From Balanoglossus misakiensis (Eukaryota > Hemichordata), in assembly GCA_040954595.2 (NCBI GenBank), contig CM082592.2, positions 5,766,001 to 5,830,000 on the forward strand: 64,000 bases of DNA. Reading direction: 5' to 3'. The position numbers and the translations under genes are program-made. How positions within the stretch are numbered: the stretch's first letter is position 1; each line of letters begins with the position of its first letter. A model generated the notes under the pieces. That model ran no database searches and was not told the origin of the DNA. It worked only from the letters and a program-made list of their open reading frames with translations. Shown piece after piece: positions 12,839 to 25,822 of the stretch.

Positions 12839-15800
12839 ATGATGGCTCAGCTTGACATTAAGCGAGTGGTATTTCTGGTATTCGTTGCATTTGCTGTTTC
12901 AGTGGCAAGCTCAGGTAATTGGATTTTTTGTGCGTAAGATGATCTCAAGCCTCGCATCACGTTCCGTGTAGTAACCGTGCGCTCTAATGAGATCTAGGCT
13001 GGCAACCGTGTTCTTTGCTATGATTTGTAACGTCATGATCTCATTTTAATGACCTTCAATGTGAGTTATAGTTCTGCAGAATTGTGATATCGTAATGATT
13101 TCTTACTGTTCTATATTTATCTTCTAACTAGACATATACGACTTCATTCAACAAAACCAATCTAGTCGATATTTGAATTGATATTTTGAACAAAGAGATT
13201 CTTCTGCCTTAACCTACATCTTATCAAAAGACCGATGATATTACAAAGGCAATATGGATACTAGTTCTGTAGGGTCAGGCAGTCAAGAAATTTTCGCGCC
13301 CACAGGCCATGGATTTTGCCATACGTTCCAATGACGAGTGCAGCTGCAATGTTTATATGACCACCTATTTTGCAGCCCATTAAGATTTATTGTTACAATC
13401 GAGAAAAAATGCCCGCGCTTTTGTTCATATTTGGTGAGGAATGTATTCGCATGGAGCTGAACAAAAAGCTCAAGATTTCGGTCGTCGAGAAGCGAGACTG
13501 AATTCGATATATTTGTTCACGTTTTCGGCTTAATTACACTCTACTATTTCCTTGAAGAAAACCGTCAAACATGCCCTTGAAACTGTACACTCCCGTGTTG
13601 GGTGACAAAGGCGTGTGAGACACGACGAAAATCGATGGCCGCGTAATATTTCAGAAAAGCCTGGCCCGAGCGGCATGATGTCTTCATTTGAAGGGAAATG
13701 AAAGACCCCCCCCCCCCTCCATCCTCAAAATGTTTTTTCATTTTCCCCGTATTTATCTCTCCGTTTAGGAGAAGCCTCCTGGGGTTATGAACCTGATAAT
13801 GGTAAGTGTGATCTACATCATTTTCAAATCCGAGTTTGACCTGGCCTCTCCTGTCACAGTGACAGTCTGTATTAACTCACCGTGGTCGTTGAACTTACTG
13901 TTCGATTTATGCGGGTGGCCCCGTTTACATCTCTACTAGCAATCGAGAGACGAAGCCCCGAGAAGCGCAGAATTCAGACAATTTGCGAAAATTGCATTTG
14001 AGTGACGACGAACGCACGTGACTGCGCCATAGCAGTGGACACAGAGCATTATTGAGGGTCGTACAGAAATATAACACGGTTTCAGTGTTGATGAAACGTT
14101 TTCACTTTGGACACACACTATGGGACACCGATCACCTTGTCAAATGATACCTTCTTGCATTGGAGGGTGGCAAGTTAAAACGACGAATTTCTATTCAGTT
14201 TTGCACCACTGAGATTATTTAATGAACTCATACAGCCGAGTTTACTATAACATTGCAAGTAAGGTGCATTTTACATTTGGGGAAACCAATTGCATGTATA
14301 GGCCTAACTATACCTCGCTGCAGTTCATTAAAATTCAAGGTTTGAAAATTGCAGTGAATAAGTAAGTGATAATAATGTGCGGGTGGATTATGTAATATAA
14401 GATCGGTGATACTTTGATTATTAATTCATGTCAGGCAGAAGTTCAATTTTATTTGTCCACCCGCTGGTAAGTCCGGTGACCCTCCCTAAAACTCCAGTCA
14501 CTGTAAGCGACCGTAGATGACTGGACCGCTGTGGCGAGGGTCGCAATAACTTAAAGCGTAAATGTTTGCCCTTTATAAAGCTTAGAGTTCGCGTTTACGC
14601 AGAGATCAGCGCCCCTGGCCATTAATAATAAACCCATTTTATCCATGGCAAGTACAGGCACTTTCCTTAACCCCGGCCCCTGCATAAAAAAGCATTTTGT
14701 GTGTTGCAGAATTGACTTTTCCATGCGTGCAGCATTGTGGGCGATGTCGAGTTATTTTTAAATTAATGATGTCTTTTAATACGTGGTCGCTGCGTGCTCA
14801 GACGAGTCTTTTAGAGTCCCATGGAAACAACGCGTATTTTAAATTCAGCTAACCATAATTTTGTTTTAGGAGTTCCATTAAAATAATATCAGAAACACAA
14901 AGAGCGGTCTTATTTCTTGCGAACGGTGAACATTTTAATGATCGACGCCCTTACAGTCTCAGGCGTTGATGTTCCAATACAGTCAACTCCTGCACGTGAA
15001 CTTGCACACAAAAACATTACGTCAAACTTGTCTTAGGTACTTCAGTTTGGACGGCATATGACGTCATGGCGGTACAACTTACAGTGAAGAGCACTTTCTC
15101 CGGAGAGATCAGTTTGCTAACACAGACTTTTCTATTTGTCTGTGGTTAAAACAAGATACATAGTTCGGCGTTTGTTTCTGTGTTTGGTACACATGCGCCA
15201 CGGAACCTGAACCACCTCTCCGACGCCCAGCTAGTACACTGGTGGTATTTCAGTCCATTGTTTGGTGTTCTTCATTCAGACGTGACCGCTCAGCTGACGT
15301 GACAGAGGATAACTGATCATTTACACGCTGTTTTATAAACATACTCATTGAAACCCCCAAGACTGACTTGGCTTTAGATTTCTCACACGATTTGGGACTT
15401 TCGCCCGAGGCCAGTCTGGGACAAAATAACTCAAACTAGAGTATGGAATCTTATCCCAGATGGTTGGTATGAGGGCTGCTGTTTCTCACGGAATCAAACG
15501 TGTGTTAAATTTGCAAAACGTTGAATTTAAATACTGACTTCATGACTGTCGTATAGCCGATTAGAAAAAAATGTCTTTATTACATGGGAGATCAAGATGT
15601 GTTTCCTACAACAGATGTCAGAATGGGATAACACAATTATCTAAATGTGGACATCTCTGGCAAAATTTTTAAGTGCATCGTCATCTTAATTAGCCTAATG
15701 TTGAACAGAAGTTAAAGTGGATAAGTAGGTAGAAGATATGAGAGTGGAAAATTCACTTAATGCTGTATAGCCATTGATGCTCATCGTTATTAGCGTTAGA

Positions 15801-18800
15801 ATACATGTACATTGTAGTTGTAATGGATTAAATCCATTTTCACCTTGACAAAAGACACACATCATCCATTTTACTATCACGTGCAAGGGACAAAACAAGG
15901 CAGGTCATATTAAAGGGAGATGTCTAAAGCAAGCCGGAACTTCATGAGAAACAATGCATGCTTTTCCTATTCGATTTCCAAATGTTGTTTAACTTCCTGA
16001 TGGCTTGCATGGGTGTTGCGACACAACCCAGCCACGTGGGCCTGCATGATCGGCTGGCACGTGACCAGTACTAGTAGGTATAGAAACTCTGACGACATTA
16101 TCACGAAAATTATGGTAGTGTCAATAATTTCTGCGAATTGCGGACGTTGGTCAATTCCCCTTGCACTTTTATCGCCCGCCACAGTTGGTCTCGAGAAAGA
16201 CAAAAGTATACAGCAATACAAGACCCGGCCACTGTTTGATCCGTCGGAAACAAGGTGCACACATCCCACAATCCTTTGCCTATATCATAAACCCTCCAAT
16301 GCTGGCTTCGTGGAAACCTCATTTTTAGTATTTTCCGTTAAAATAATATACAGTGTATGTTAGTTTTGAGTCGTCACCCGACTTGCCGCGTGGAAATAAA
16401 TCACATTTATATTTGTCGATAAAAACACGACGATGTGCAGATGTGTTTACAAAGACCCGTCATATGAGAACACGTGTGTTGCCTGTTTACCTCCAGGACA
16501 TCCCGGACAGTGCCCGGATGTTGATGAAGACATGTTTTATCTTTAGAGGCAGCTGGGAACGTCGCATAAATTGTCGATACAATTTTTTGGCGTTTTACTC
16601 TGACGTTTTACTTCAAGTTAAAAAAAAACTAGGCATGCACTACACTGCGAAACAAGTAACCATCTTAAAAGAAGACCTACATATACAATCCCACCTCCAA
16701 AATATCTTTCAAGTCCGTCCCGAATATTATGAAAGGGGCAAAAGTGCCCCTTTTTCACGAACACGCAGGGAAAACATTGTGGGCGTACGTGTTTCGAACA
16801 CTGCCTTGGTTTCACGATAACTCCCTGTAACTGGAAATCGGCCGTTATTGTCAGTTTGGAGAACAACTGCCCGTTTCAATAAATTTTGAATGGTACCGTA
16901 TCTTCACTTGTGCAAACACTTTTCGATGGGCGTGTGATTTATAGCATTATTTAGTTTATTTTACCAAGGAGAGGGGTCAAAACCTCCAGAGAGTGTAGAC
17001 TAAAGGTTAAACGTTCCTGTTAAGGACTGTTCCTCGGAACATCTGGGGGCTGGTAATGTCGACCGGGGATCAGTGAAAGCGGTCACCGTTACAATCACTC
17101 TCTGTCCGGCGGTAAGGTCACATCAATCAATAGTCAGTGGAAGTTATCTCTAGGGAGTCAGCCTGCGACACGAGAACAGTTTCATTTCAACTCGCATTGA
17201 ACTTGGCATTTGGAATTTCGCTGTTTGCGCGTACTACTAAGTGAATTTGCGGACTACAAGGTCGACGATATCTGGAGGCAACTTCACAGGCAGCGACAAA
17301 AAATGCATTATTTTCACTAAAGGCCCTAATTGTCGAATTTTCCCTTCTTTGACAGGACCAAGTACATGGCCCGTGACCTTTCCCGAATACTGTGCCGGTC
17401 AGAAGCAGTCGCCAATCGATATCCTTCACAGTGATGCCGTACCCAAAGCCCTGGGCGAGTTTACCTTCACCGGGTTCGAAACGCCCCCGGCGGGCGCCGC
17501 CATGACTCTACTCAACAGCGGACACAATGGTAAGTGTAATGAAACCACTATTGCTACAGAACTGTTCTGATCTCACAATCAAGTTTAAAGGGTTTGAAAT
17601 ACGAATATGCTTCCATCGTCTGGATGGTGAACGAAGCTGTTTTCATTTCTCTCTAGCTCAAGTTAATCTACAAGGAGACTACACCATCAGTGGTGCGGAC
17701 CTACCCGGTACATTCAACGTCGCGCAGTTTCACTTTCATTGGGGAAACGAAAGCAGCGTCGGATCCGAACATCAGATTGATAGCACGCAGTATGCTGTCG
17801 AGGTAAGATCCACACTTTTTGGAATATAAAAAGATGATATTATTATATTCGATACAGGTTCGCGTCGCCGTAAAGATGTCCCACTAGTTCTGTGTGCGGG
17901 CGTTTTGTAAATAATCGCTCAAATACTTAGAACCTATTCAAAAGTCAAGTACATGTACATGTATTCCTTAATCAACAAAATAGTCAAAAATCGAAACTTT
18001 GTTTATGAATATACTTCGTCACAAACTGTTGTTGCGTTATATGTTTTCTTCTAAATTTGAGCTATCTTGCAGATGCATGTGGTGAGCTATGATTCCAAAT
18101 ACCCCGACTTCGCCACGGCTGTCGACAATGTTGACGGTGTGGCAGTGATTGGAACACTCATCGAGGTAAGCACGCGTTGGATTTGAGTTTTTCTACTGAC
18201 CAGTGATGCGCATGTGCAAATTTCATGGCAGCGTGATCTCGGTCGAAACACAGAGTTGTAACCGTCAATTGATTCGCCTTCAAAACTGCATTTGGTCTGG
18301 TTTTGAAATTATGACAACTTATAACAAAAGTCAGAACCAAGAATTCGATTATTGGTACTTCATATTTTCAAATTTTCAAATCTAGGCTCTTGTAATTTAC
18401 ATACCCAGGTCGGTGCTGCTAACAACGGTGCATACGACACACTGATAAACGCTCTCTCAAATGTAATTTACAAAGGTAAGAAAATGTTCCATTGAATGCA
18501 AATATTGCTTGGCTTACAAATATTCAGTGGTTGCGAGAAAGACGGTGAAGAACTCATTTGGTTATATTTTTTATTTTTGCAGATGATACATATAGTTTTC
18601 CGTCTCCATTTTCCGTTCTTCCGATGTTGCCGAGTGAACTTGACGAATATTACCGCTACCGCGCATCTCTAACTACACCGCTGTGTCAAGAAACGGTCAT
18701 TTGGTCGGTTATGAAGAACCGGGTACAGCTGTCTGAACAACAGGTACGTTATGCCGATGAGGTCGCTATGTGATGTCACTTGCATGCGAAACAGTCTCGT

Positions 18801-19062
18801 GTACGTACAGAGACAAATATTTTACCCATGAACCAAATATTCATATGTTTTCTCATAGATTGATAAATTCAGAGATCTGATGTTCAACGCTGAAGGAGAA
18901 GACGCCGACCCGATGGTCAACAATTTTCGGCCACCGCAGCCTCTCTATGGAAGAAAAGTGGACATCAACGACATGTCCATCGGAGACGCCGCTTCTGCAC
19001 GCCCTCTATGGGCACTCATAGCAATTTCCTTCGTTTTTGCTCTACTCAGAATTCAGTGCTGA
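12839..19062 (+). CDS. Alpha-carbonic anhydrase B, secretory with C-terminal GPI/TM anchor signal
   Basis: Eight exons: 12839-12914, 13769-13801, 17356-17529, 17657-17802, 18073-18165, 18409-18475, 18583-18743 and 18859-19062, giving 317 residues. The enzyme interconverts CO2 and bicarbonate with a zinc ion. Exon 1 encodes a signal peptide (MMAQLDIK..., hydrophobic core VVFLVFVAFAVSV); tandem ATGs at 12839 and 12842 make the exact start uncertain by one residue. Zinc ligands are the two His of QFHFHWG in exon 4 and the His of MHVV in exon 5. SEH supplies the Glu next to Thr199, and SLTTP in exon 7 supplies that Thr. NSGH keeps the His64 proton shuttle. Cys in FPEYCAG and in TTPLCQ match the disulfide of extracellular members. 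The end is RPLWALIAISFVFALLRIQC after SIGDAAS, fitting a GPI signal (CA IV-like) or a single membrane span. Intron 2 is 3.55 kb. Confidence 0.92.
13802..17355. other. Large intron 2 of gene B
   Basis: This 3.55-kb stretch sits between exons 2 and 3 of gene B; the same intron in gene C is only 261 bp. The longest open frame (16353-16820 plus, 155 codons) has no recognisable domain and overlaps open frames on the other strand. I see no further carbonic anhydrase exon. Confidence 0.6.
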
Positions 19063-19545
19063 AAAGTCACTGTTTCTGGAGGACAAAGCCCAAGCTTTTG
19101 TCGATCGTTTGATTTTTGTTGATGATTGTTTTGTTCTCGACACATTGTTCTTACCCTATCCGTGTACGCATGCGTCATATATCACGAGGGATTTTATTTA
19201 TGCAGACATGCAGACCTACGTCACTTGCGCCGTGCAGTGTATCATGTCGTGACTGTAAGCAGTACCAGCCTGACATTGTATTAATTTTTTTTTATTTATA
19301 TGTTCCTCACACATTTACAATAATCTATTGTTTAAAGAGCCGCGAGCTGTAATTTTTGACCAATTTTCAGTGTTTTTGTTCTGTTTATCAACCGTGATTT
19401 CTTATAATAATTTGTCCAGCATGCCGATAACTGAAAAAATAGCACAATGAAGCATATACTGAAATATATTTCATCACCGAAAACTGACTTCTTAAAGGGT
19501 TAAATTGCTATTTCTGGCATTAAATTGATTTAATGTCAAATGATG

Positions 19546-19551
19546 AATAAA
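19546..19551 (+). terminator. Poly(A) signal, gene B
   Basis: AATAAA lies 484 bases after the stop codon of gene B in an AT-rich 3' region. It is the clearest canonical hexamer downstream of the gene. Confidence 0.5.
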
Positions 19552-20150
19552 TATACTATTCTTATATTATCCAAATCCGTAATATCCATCGTCACGAAGT
19601 GTTTTTTTTTTTACATTAATATAAGCGTGCCTACTGTTGGATACTTGAGAGAACAGTCGAGTACGGACCACAACTTGTCGTCTGGCTGAGTTGTATTACG
19701 ATATTTGGTGGAAACTCGGCTGTTAGTGGTCTGGCAACACTAACCGTGGCAAACTTTCTAGGGCATGAAGGTGTTTTCTGATCTCGACAGCAAGGCGCTA
19801 GGGAATTCTGTGATAAAGACTCCCTAGCTTTGAATGGCATGGCGCCGATATCTGGAAACTGTGGTAATGGCTGAGGGTCAAACTGGAGTGTTTTATATCC
19901 AGACAAAGATTATTGGTTTCTCTCAGATTTTCTTTATAACATGCATTGCCCTCTGGTGCGTAAAAAGGCCAAAGTTCAGACATGCATTCGACATACGAGG
20001 ACCCTATTTTCATTCGCTAATCCTTCATTCAGACAGGCATTCGGCATGGACTTTCAATTTTATAGATTCCCCAGACTTAAATTCCTTCCATAGTCTCACA
20101 TACACTATGCTCTGCATCTTACAGGGTGACTTAAATGACCTTCGGTAGCT

Positions 20151-20212
20151 TCGCGTGACATATGACCCAGGCCATATTCACCCTATAGAAATTGGCCTCT
20201 GATTTATGCGCC
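20151..20212 (+). promoter_or_regulatory. Gene C promoter block, diverged copy of the gene B block
   Basis: TTCGCGTGAC is shared with gene B, followed by TGACATATGACCC (20156-20168), a weaker DR1. CCCTATAGAAATTGGCCT (20181-20198) differs from the B block by one base that destroys the first CCAAT box but keeps ATTGG. GCGCCGCGG follows in both genes. The roughly 17 bp holding the TATATATT box in B is absent here, so C may use a TATA-less core. Confidence 0.55.
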
Positions 20213-20340
20213 GCGGCCCGGGACGGGAGTGTCACTTTCCACGTGTGTTGTTGTACGTCGGTCTGCCTGCAGACTAGACCAGACATCTTGGCCGCAAATC
20301 ACAGCTCGGCTCGACAGTAATAGCCCATTTGATTTGAGAA

Positions 20341-22899
20341 ATGTCTCAGTTTGGAATTCAGCGGGTAGAATTACTTGTCTTCGTTTCGTTCCTTGCTTCA
20401 GTGGCAAGCTCAGGTAACTGACATTTTGTGTGTTCTTGTATGTTTTTTTAGCAGACTTGCCCAAAATCGCTGGCCGTGAAACGCCCCGTTCGACGATTTC
20501 ATTTTGCCGAGAAATGAAAGAAATCCACATTATTAATATCACCATTTTTATATTACTCTACGTTTAGGAGGAGCCCACTGGGGTTATGGTCCCGATGATG
20601 GTAAGGCTTAAGCATTTTCAGTAGTTCAATAGTCTTGAATTCGATTTTGACCTTGTCGTGGCTCTGTCCGCATTGACTGACCCGATTATTGCGGTCCGAA
20701 TTATGCAAGTGGCCTCGTTAGTCTGTTACGGTAAACGACAGACGAGATCGCGGGAAGGATATAGCTGATAAGTCGTAGGAATGGTGCAGTTGTTAAACCA
20801 AGGCGATGTGGACATGACAGCAACTGACTCACTTTGTCGTAACTGCTTATTTCAATCACAGGACCAAGCACGTGGCCTGACAACTTTCCCGAACACTGCG
20901 CGGGTCATACGCAGTCACCAATTAATATCATCTACAAGGACGCTGAACGCAAACAATTTGGTGCGTTCACCTGGAACGGGTTCATCAAACCTCCGACAGG
21001 CGCCGTCATGACTCTCGTCAACAACGGACACCATGGTAAATTTATTCAAAGACACTATGGTTACTAATATGAAGATTCATATATATTGTATTGTTGGCCG
21101 ATTGTTGGCATCTAACTCATATTTGGCAGGTAACTTAACTAAGTGGTAGGGGTACCAGACTCAGGTCTGCGCATTGGCGACATGTTGAGCCTTCCCTTTC
21201 CCTTTGCCATTACTTTCTAGCTCAAGTCAATCTACAAGGAGACTACACCATCAGTGGTGCGGACCTACCCGGTACATTCAACGTCGTCCAGTTTCATTTT
21301 CATTGGGGAAACGAGAGCAGCGTCGGATCCGAGCATCAGCTGGACGGCACGCAGTATGCGGGCGAGGTAAGAACCACGCATTTACTCGGTAAACTTCGTA
21401 CAATTCGATTCATCACAGGTCCACTTTCTCAGGTGGAGTTTAGTGGTAAAACGAATGCCGTGCTGTTAATTGCGAGCATTCCGCCCAGATGTCTGTCTGG
21501 TATGTGCACCTATAATAGGTCTACCCCACTGGGTCCATACCAATTGTTATAGACATGAGAGCAAATTTGGGTTTCAAATGTGTTAAATGCCTGCAGGGAC
21601 GTTTGGGTTGAAACAATGCAAGGAGTACACACATGGAATCTTATAATGATTGAAAGCTACCTAAACAACGCGTGAAACATCTGAGTAACGCATCTCAGCG
21701 CTGAGTCCAGTTCTTAAAGCCACTGTACTATATCAGTCAAACAAATGACCGATTTACTCGTAATCTGGCCGAGTGACTGACTGACTGACGAACTCATTGA
21801 CTAACTGATTAGTCGTTCTGTCGTAAAACAAAATTGCATGCAATGCGTACGTTTAGTGCCAAATCTGAATTATTTTGCAGATGCACTTGGTGGGTTACGA
21901 CTCCAAATACCCGGACTTTGCCACGGCTGTCAACAACCCTGACGGTCTAGCTGTGGTGGGAGTAGTCATCGAGGTAAGAGGTTCCCAGTCACGTTGTATT
22001 GTTTTGAAATGTCGGGCAGGTTACATACATTTGCGATTTGTGGATTTAAAAAATATTGTTTCCTCATTTGCATATCTAGGTCGGTGTTTTGAAGAACAAA
22101 GCATACAACACACTGATAGATGCACTCTCAAATATCATCTACAAAGGTAAGAAATATTTTCAAAGGTCCTTATTTTGCCAATTATCAAAAGTATGTAGAC
22201 AATGGCGGATCGAATCAATAATTGTAAACCCTGACAAATAGTATGCGCCTTATTTTTTTTTTATTTCTGTAGGCCAAACGTACAGATTCCCGTCTCCGTT
22301 TCCTATTCTGCCGTTGCTGCCGTCCAACAATCACAAATACTATCGCTATCGGGGCTCTCTGACCACACCGCTGTGTCAAGAAACGGTCATTTGGTCGGTT
22401 ATGAAGAACCGAGTCCATCTTTCCGAAACGCAGGTACCCCGTGACTGCAGTTAGAGATGACTTAGGCATTAGCCAACCACCTGAACCCAAAATATTACTC
22501 AAATTTATTTATCCAGGGTTAATATTATTTCAGAACATTTAGGAGAGTGTGGCATGTGCTTGTATTGTTGCAACTGTTATCGACTCAACTAAATTAGACA
22601 ATTGGTGGGAATTGTTACACGACGCTTTGGTTTGTAATATTACCAGCAGACAACCTTTCCATGCTATTTAAAGATTTTTTAATATATGTTTGTTTGTTGT
22701 TAAGTTGGCGACCATATTAGCGCGATTCAAGTAACCATACTTATTATTGTGCATTTTCTCATAGATTAACAAATTCAGAGAGCTGATGTTCAGCGCTGAA
22801 CAAGAAGACCCCTATCCGATGGTCAACAATTTTCGGCCACCGCAGCCGCTGAACGGAAGAAGAGTCGACATCAACGTATCCGTTGGCGGTGCCGTTTAG
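20341..22899 (+). CDS. Alpha-carbonic anhydrase C, paralogue of B lacking the membrane anchor
   Basis: Eight exons: 20341-20413, 20568-20600, 20862-21035, 21221-21366, 21881-21973, 22080-22146, 22273-22433 and 22765-22899, giving 293 residues. Lengths of exons 2-7 and all phases match gene B. Exon 1 encodes a signal peptide (MSQFGIQ..., core ELLVFVSFLASVASS); exon 2 encodes AHWGYGPDDG. Zinc ligands are in QFHFHWG and MHLV; the active-site Thr is in SLTTP; NNGH keeps His64. Cys in FPEHCAG and TTPLCQ match the extracellular disulfide. TAG at 22897-22899 sits where B has Ser (DAAS then ARPLWA). The frame after it still reads ARPLWAIVAVSF and stays open for 25 codons to TAA at 22975. The protein should be secreted and soluble unless the stop is read through. 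Confidence 0.92.
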
Positions 22900-23285
22900 G
22901 CACGCCCTCTGTGGGCAATCGTCGCAGTTTCCTTCGGCTCTGCCCCGATACTTTCTGCGACCACGGGAATGTTGTAATGTAGTGTGAAGAAGTCACTGTT
23001 AAAAGACACAGCCCAGTATTTTGCCAAATTGTTTAAGCTTGAAAATTAATGAGTATGTTGGTATAGCTTTAATTGTGTTGTAAGTGTAAGCAGTGACGCC
23101 AGTGTGTGAATTTTTACTGCGTTCAATACAGACCAGGGCACGAAGAATGGCGTTAGAAGTTAAGCAGTCCTGCGCGGCTATTCGCGAATGTCGGTCGAAC
23201 TCTCTCACGAACAATGTAAACATCGGAATCTACCACCGATGATAGATGTCTCGACATGAATTATTGGAGTGATGTAATAATCAGG

Positions 23286-23291
23286 AATAAA
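23286..23291 (+). terminator. Poly(A) signal, gene C
   Basis: AATAAA lies 387 bases after the TAG of gene C. It is the first canonical hexamer I see after the gene. Confidence 0.45.
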
Positions 23292-24546
23292 CATACACGT
23301 TATAAGTGTATGCCGCAAATTTTTGATGTCCGGGCTTTATTTAATTTTTCAACCATTATATACAGACTGATTATTCGTCGGATTTTACATCCCGAGGGGA
23401 GTAGTGTGGCCATAATTACTTGTTGTTGCCGCAACTTCCAGGGGAAAAAACACATAGAAAATATATGGGAAGTTCTAACGCTTTAAACAGAGTGTCTCTA
23501 GCAAGATTCATAAAATTCGGTCCTACCTCTGGATTTATAGTGACAATCCATTCTTGTCATTTCCAAACTGTACCTTTGCAACGATTTTGGCTTGGGTCCA
23601 TTCAGCTGTTCACGAGATATCCTGTAAACGGACAGACGGAGACATTATCCATTAACTCATGTGTGGTAAAAAGAAGACCGCTGCTGGAATCACTCGGAAA
23701 TCACACGAAAGCAATTTGATTTTACGACAGCGAAGAGTGAAATGCAATGGAAATTCTCGAAAGTGTGTGTCAGGGATTTTAAGTTATCTTTCATATCTCG
23801 TTTTTCACTTGAGAGTCAGTAGTGTGCAATGGCTACCATATTACTGCATGAGTTTCGTGACATCATTAAATTGTCAGAATCACGTTTTCCCATTTCGTAG
23901 AAGAAGAAAAAAACAGTAATGCTTGGCTGAACCAGTAACACGTGCAAATTCAAACAGAAATTGACAATGTACATATACACTGGTACCCTCAGGTCATGGT
24001 AGCCATGGAAACACATTGAAAGCCCAGCTGACATTACATTACATCGCACTGCATTGACACTGACTAAAATGTGAGGTATTTGACAAATCTCTGGAGAAAA
24101 CCGTACCGTCGACTTTGTAAAAACGACCGTTCTCTCCGATATCAACTGGCTGGGACGCCGAGACACAGTTTTGAGAATACGAAAACACCAGGCAAGTAAA
24201 CGCAGTATCTCACCGATCTGTTGAGAGTGTACCTGTACGCCCACGATATTATACGTATGCTGTTTTTATTGCAGAGGCCATAAACGGCCTATTTTCGCAC
24301 AAAAGGCAGCCCTTGAGATGTCTGACTTGTACACCCCCTTGAAAATGAACCCCGTACGTCACTCGTTCCGGAAATATGACTTGCGCCACCGATACTTCTG
24401 GTTTTGTAGTAACGACGGTTGGTGCATTCACGCTTCCAGGCGCAGCTGAGCTGTACACGCTACAAACACTCGGGGAATTTTAATACTCGGAGCTCGTGTG
24501 TCCAAGATTGTCCAACCCACGAAATAGATACATGGTGTGAGTGTGG

Positions 24547-24559
24547 ATGATAATGGCGG
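24547..24559 (+). CDS. Candidate first coding exon of carbonic anhydrase D (tentative)
   Basis: ATGATAATGGCGG is followed directly by the strong donor GTAAGTAC at 24560. It encodes MIMA and leaves one base, the phase-1 end that the exon at 26690 needs, giving MIMAGAWSYSGGNG. This resembles the short start of cytosolic carbonic anhydrases (a few residues before WGY..NG). An in-frame stop lies just upstream. The exon is very short and the call depends on splicing that I cannot test. Confidence 0.3.
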
Positions 24560-25786
24560 GTAAGTACAACGTCTTCTGTAAACGTCTTCGCCAGTTGAGA
24601 GGTAGACCTTTATTGGTCCATATCCTTAACAGTGACAATGGTTGTAATATACCAAGTTCACGACCGGTCATAACACACTCACTTTCCAAACTGCGTCACC
24701 TTGTTAAATTCGACTTATTTATAGTGCATAGTGTTAACCAGAGGACACACGTATACAGCCAAAGGAATACGATTTTATAATACATCGAATATCGTTATAT
24801 AGAGAGTGGCGGTTTAACACACGAGGCAGCTGTGATCAGTTTGTTTCTAGTTTTATACTAGTTCAGCATGGTTCAAGGTCAAAGCCGTTGAGAAGAAGAA
24901 AGTGGATACGGACTGGAGATAAGCTGGTGCTTATATAACGGTGAATCCTGACAGGATATTAAAACTGTCATTCTTTATCTAGTCGAGACACTCGGCATAC
25001 CTTTTGTGAAATGTGCGGCGGTCGTCACGATCGAGACACAATTACTACTCGCATGTGTGCGCATAAATGACGGTTTATATATAGGGAATTGGGCCGCAGC
25101 AGTTCTGGTGACCTTGACATGACATCGTATAGTGCTATTCGTTGGGAAATTCGCACGTACCCATTACATTATGCTGTATTTAACCCGACCAGGAGCCGGA
25201 TTCATGTTGACGTTGTAGTTCGTCTTCCTACTGACCATCACGACTTTGGCCCCGATATTAATTTTTAATATACGTGATCTGATTTCTCAGTCAAATTAAC
25301 CATCGATATGCTGGATGCAGTCATATTTGATATTACGAATTCCCCAATCAAAATGCAGCTCTTTGGATATTTGTATTTAATTATTTTTCTTTAATGTTCT
25401 TCGATCCAATTTTACCATACATCGGATTTTAGACCAAGAGACAAAATTACAGTGTTAGGCGGCCCACAGTTGTGTGGTATTATCATTTGCTAAGCATGGC
25501 TGCTCCAGACTAAAGAAATGACCCCGAGTTCAGTGGCATTCCCCTTTCAATTATAAATCTCAGCGATATACGTCATACAGCCATGAGAAAGACTGACGAA
25601 TAATCTGTCCCTTTGTGGCATGCAAATTACTCAACCTCTCGTACGATGTTGTCGGCGGATATGCGCAGAAACAGCTATTTCAAATGCCACAAATACCTTC
25701 GCGTCGTTGTTAGGTAATAACGCACACGCAATTATGACGTGACAACCCTACGTTGCTCACGCTTTTGAAAACGATTTCGTAGTTCC

Positions 25787-25822
25787 GTATTACCATAGAC
25801 AGTACACTGTCTATGGTATTAC
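25787..25822. repeat. 36-bp hairpin-forming inverted repeat
   Basis: Two 17-base arms pair at 16 of 17 positions around a 2-base centre (AC). The core reads ACCATAGACAGT, AC, ACTGTCTATGGT. The loop is too short for a microRNA precursor; it could extrude as a cruciform or be a small transposon footprint. Confidence 0.85.

Noticed and set aside
16353-16820. 155-codon plus-strand open frame in intron 2 of gene B
   Set aside because: No domain, signal or family resemblance; it overlaps open frames on the other strand and lies within an intron.
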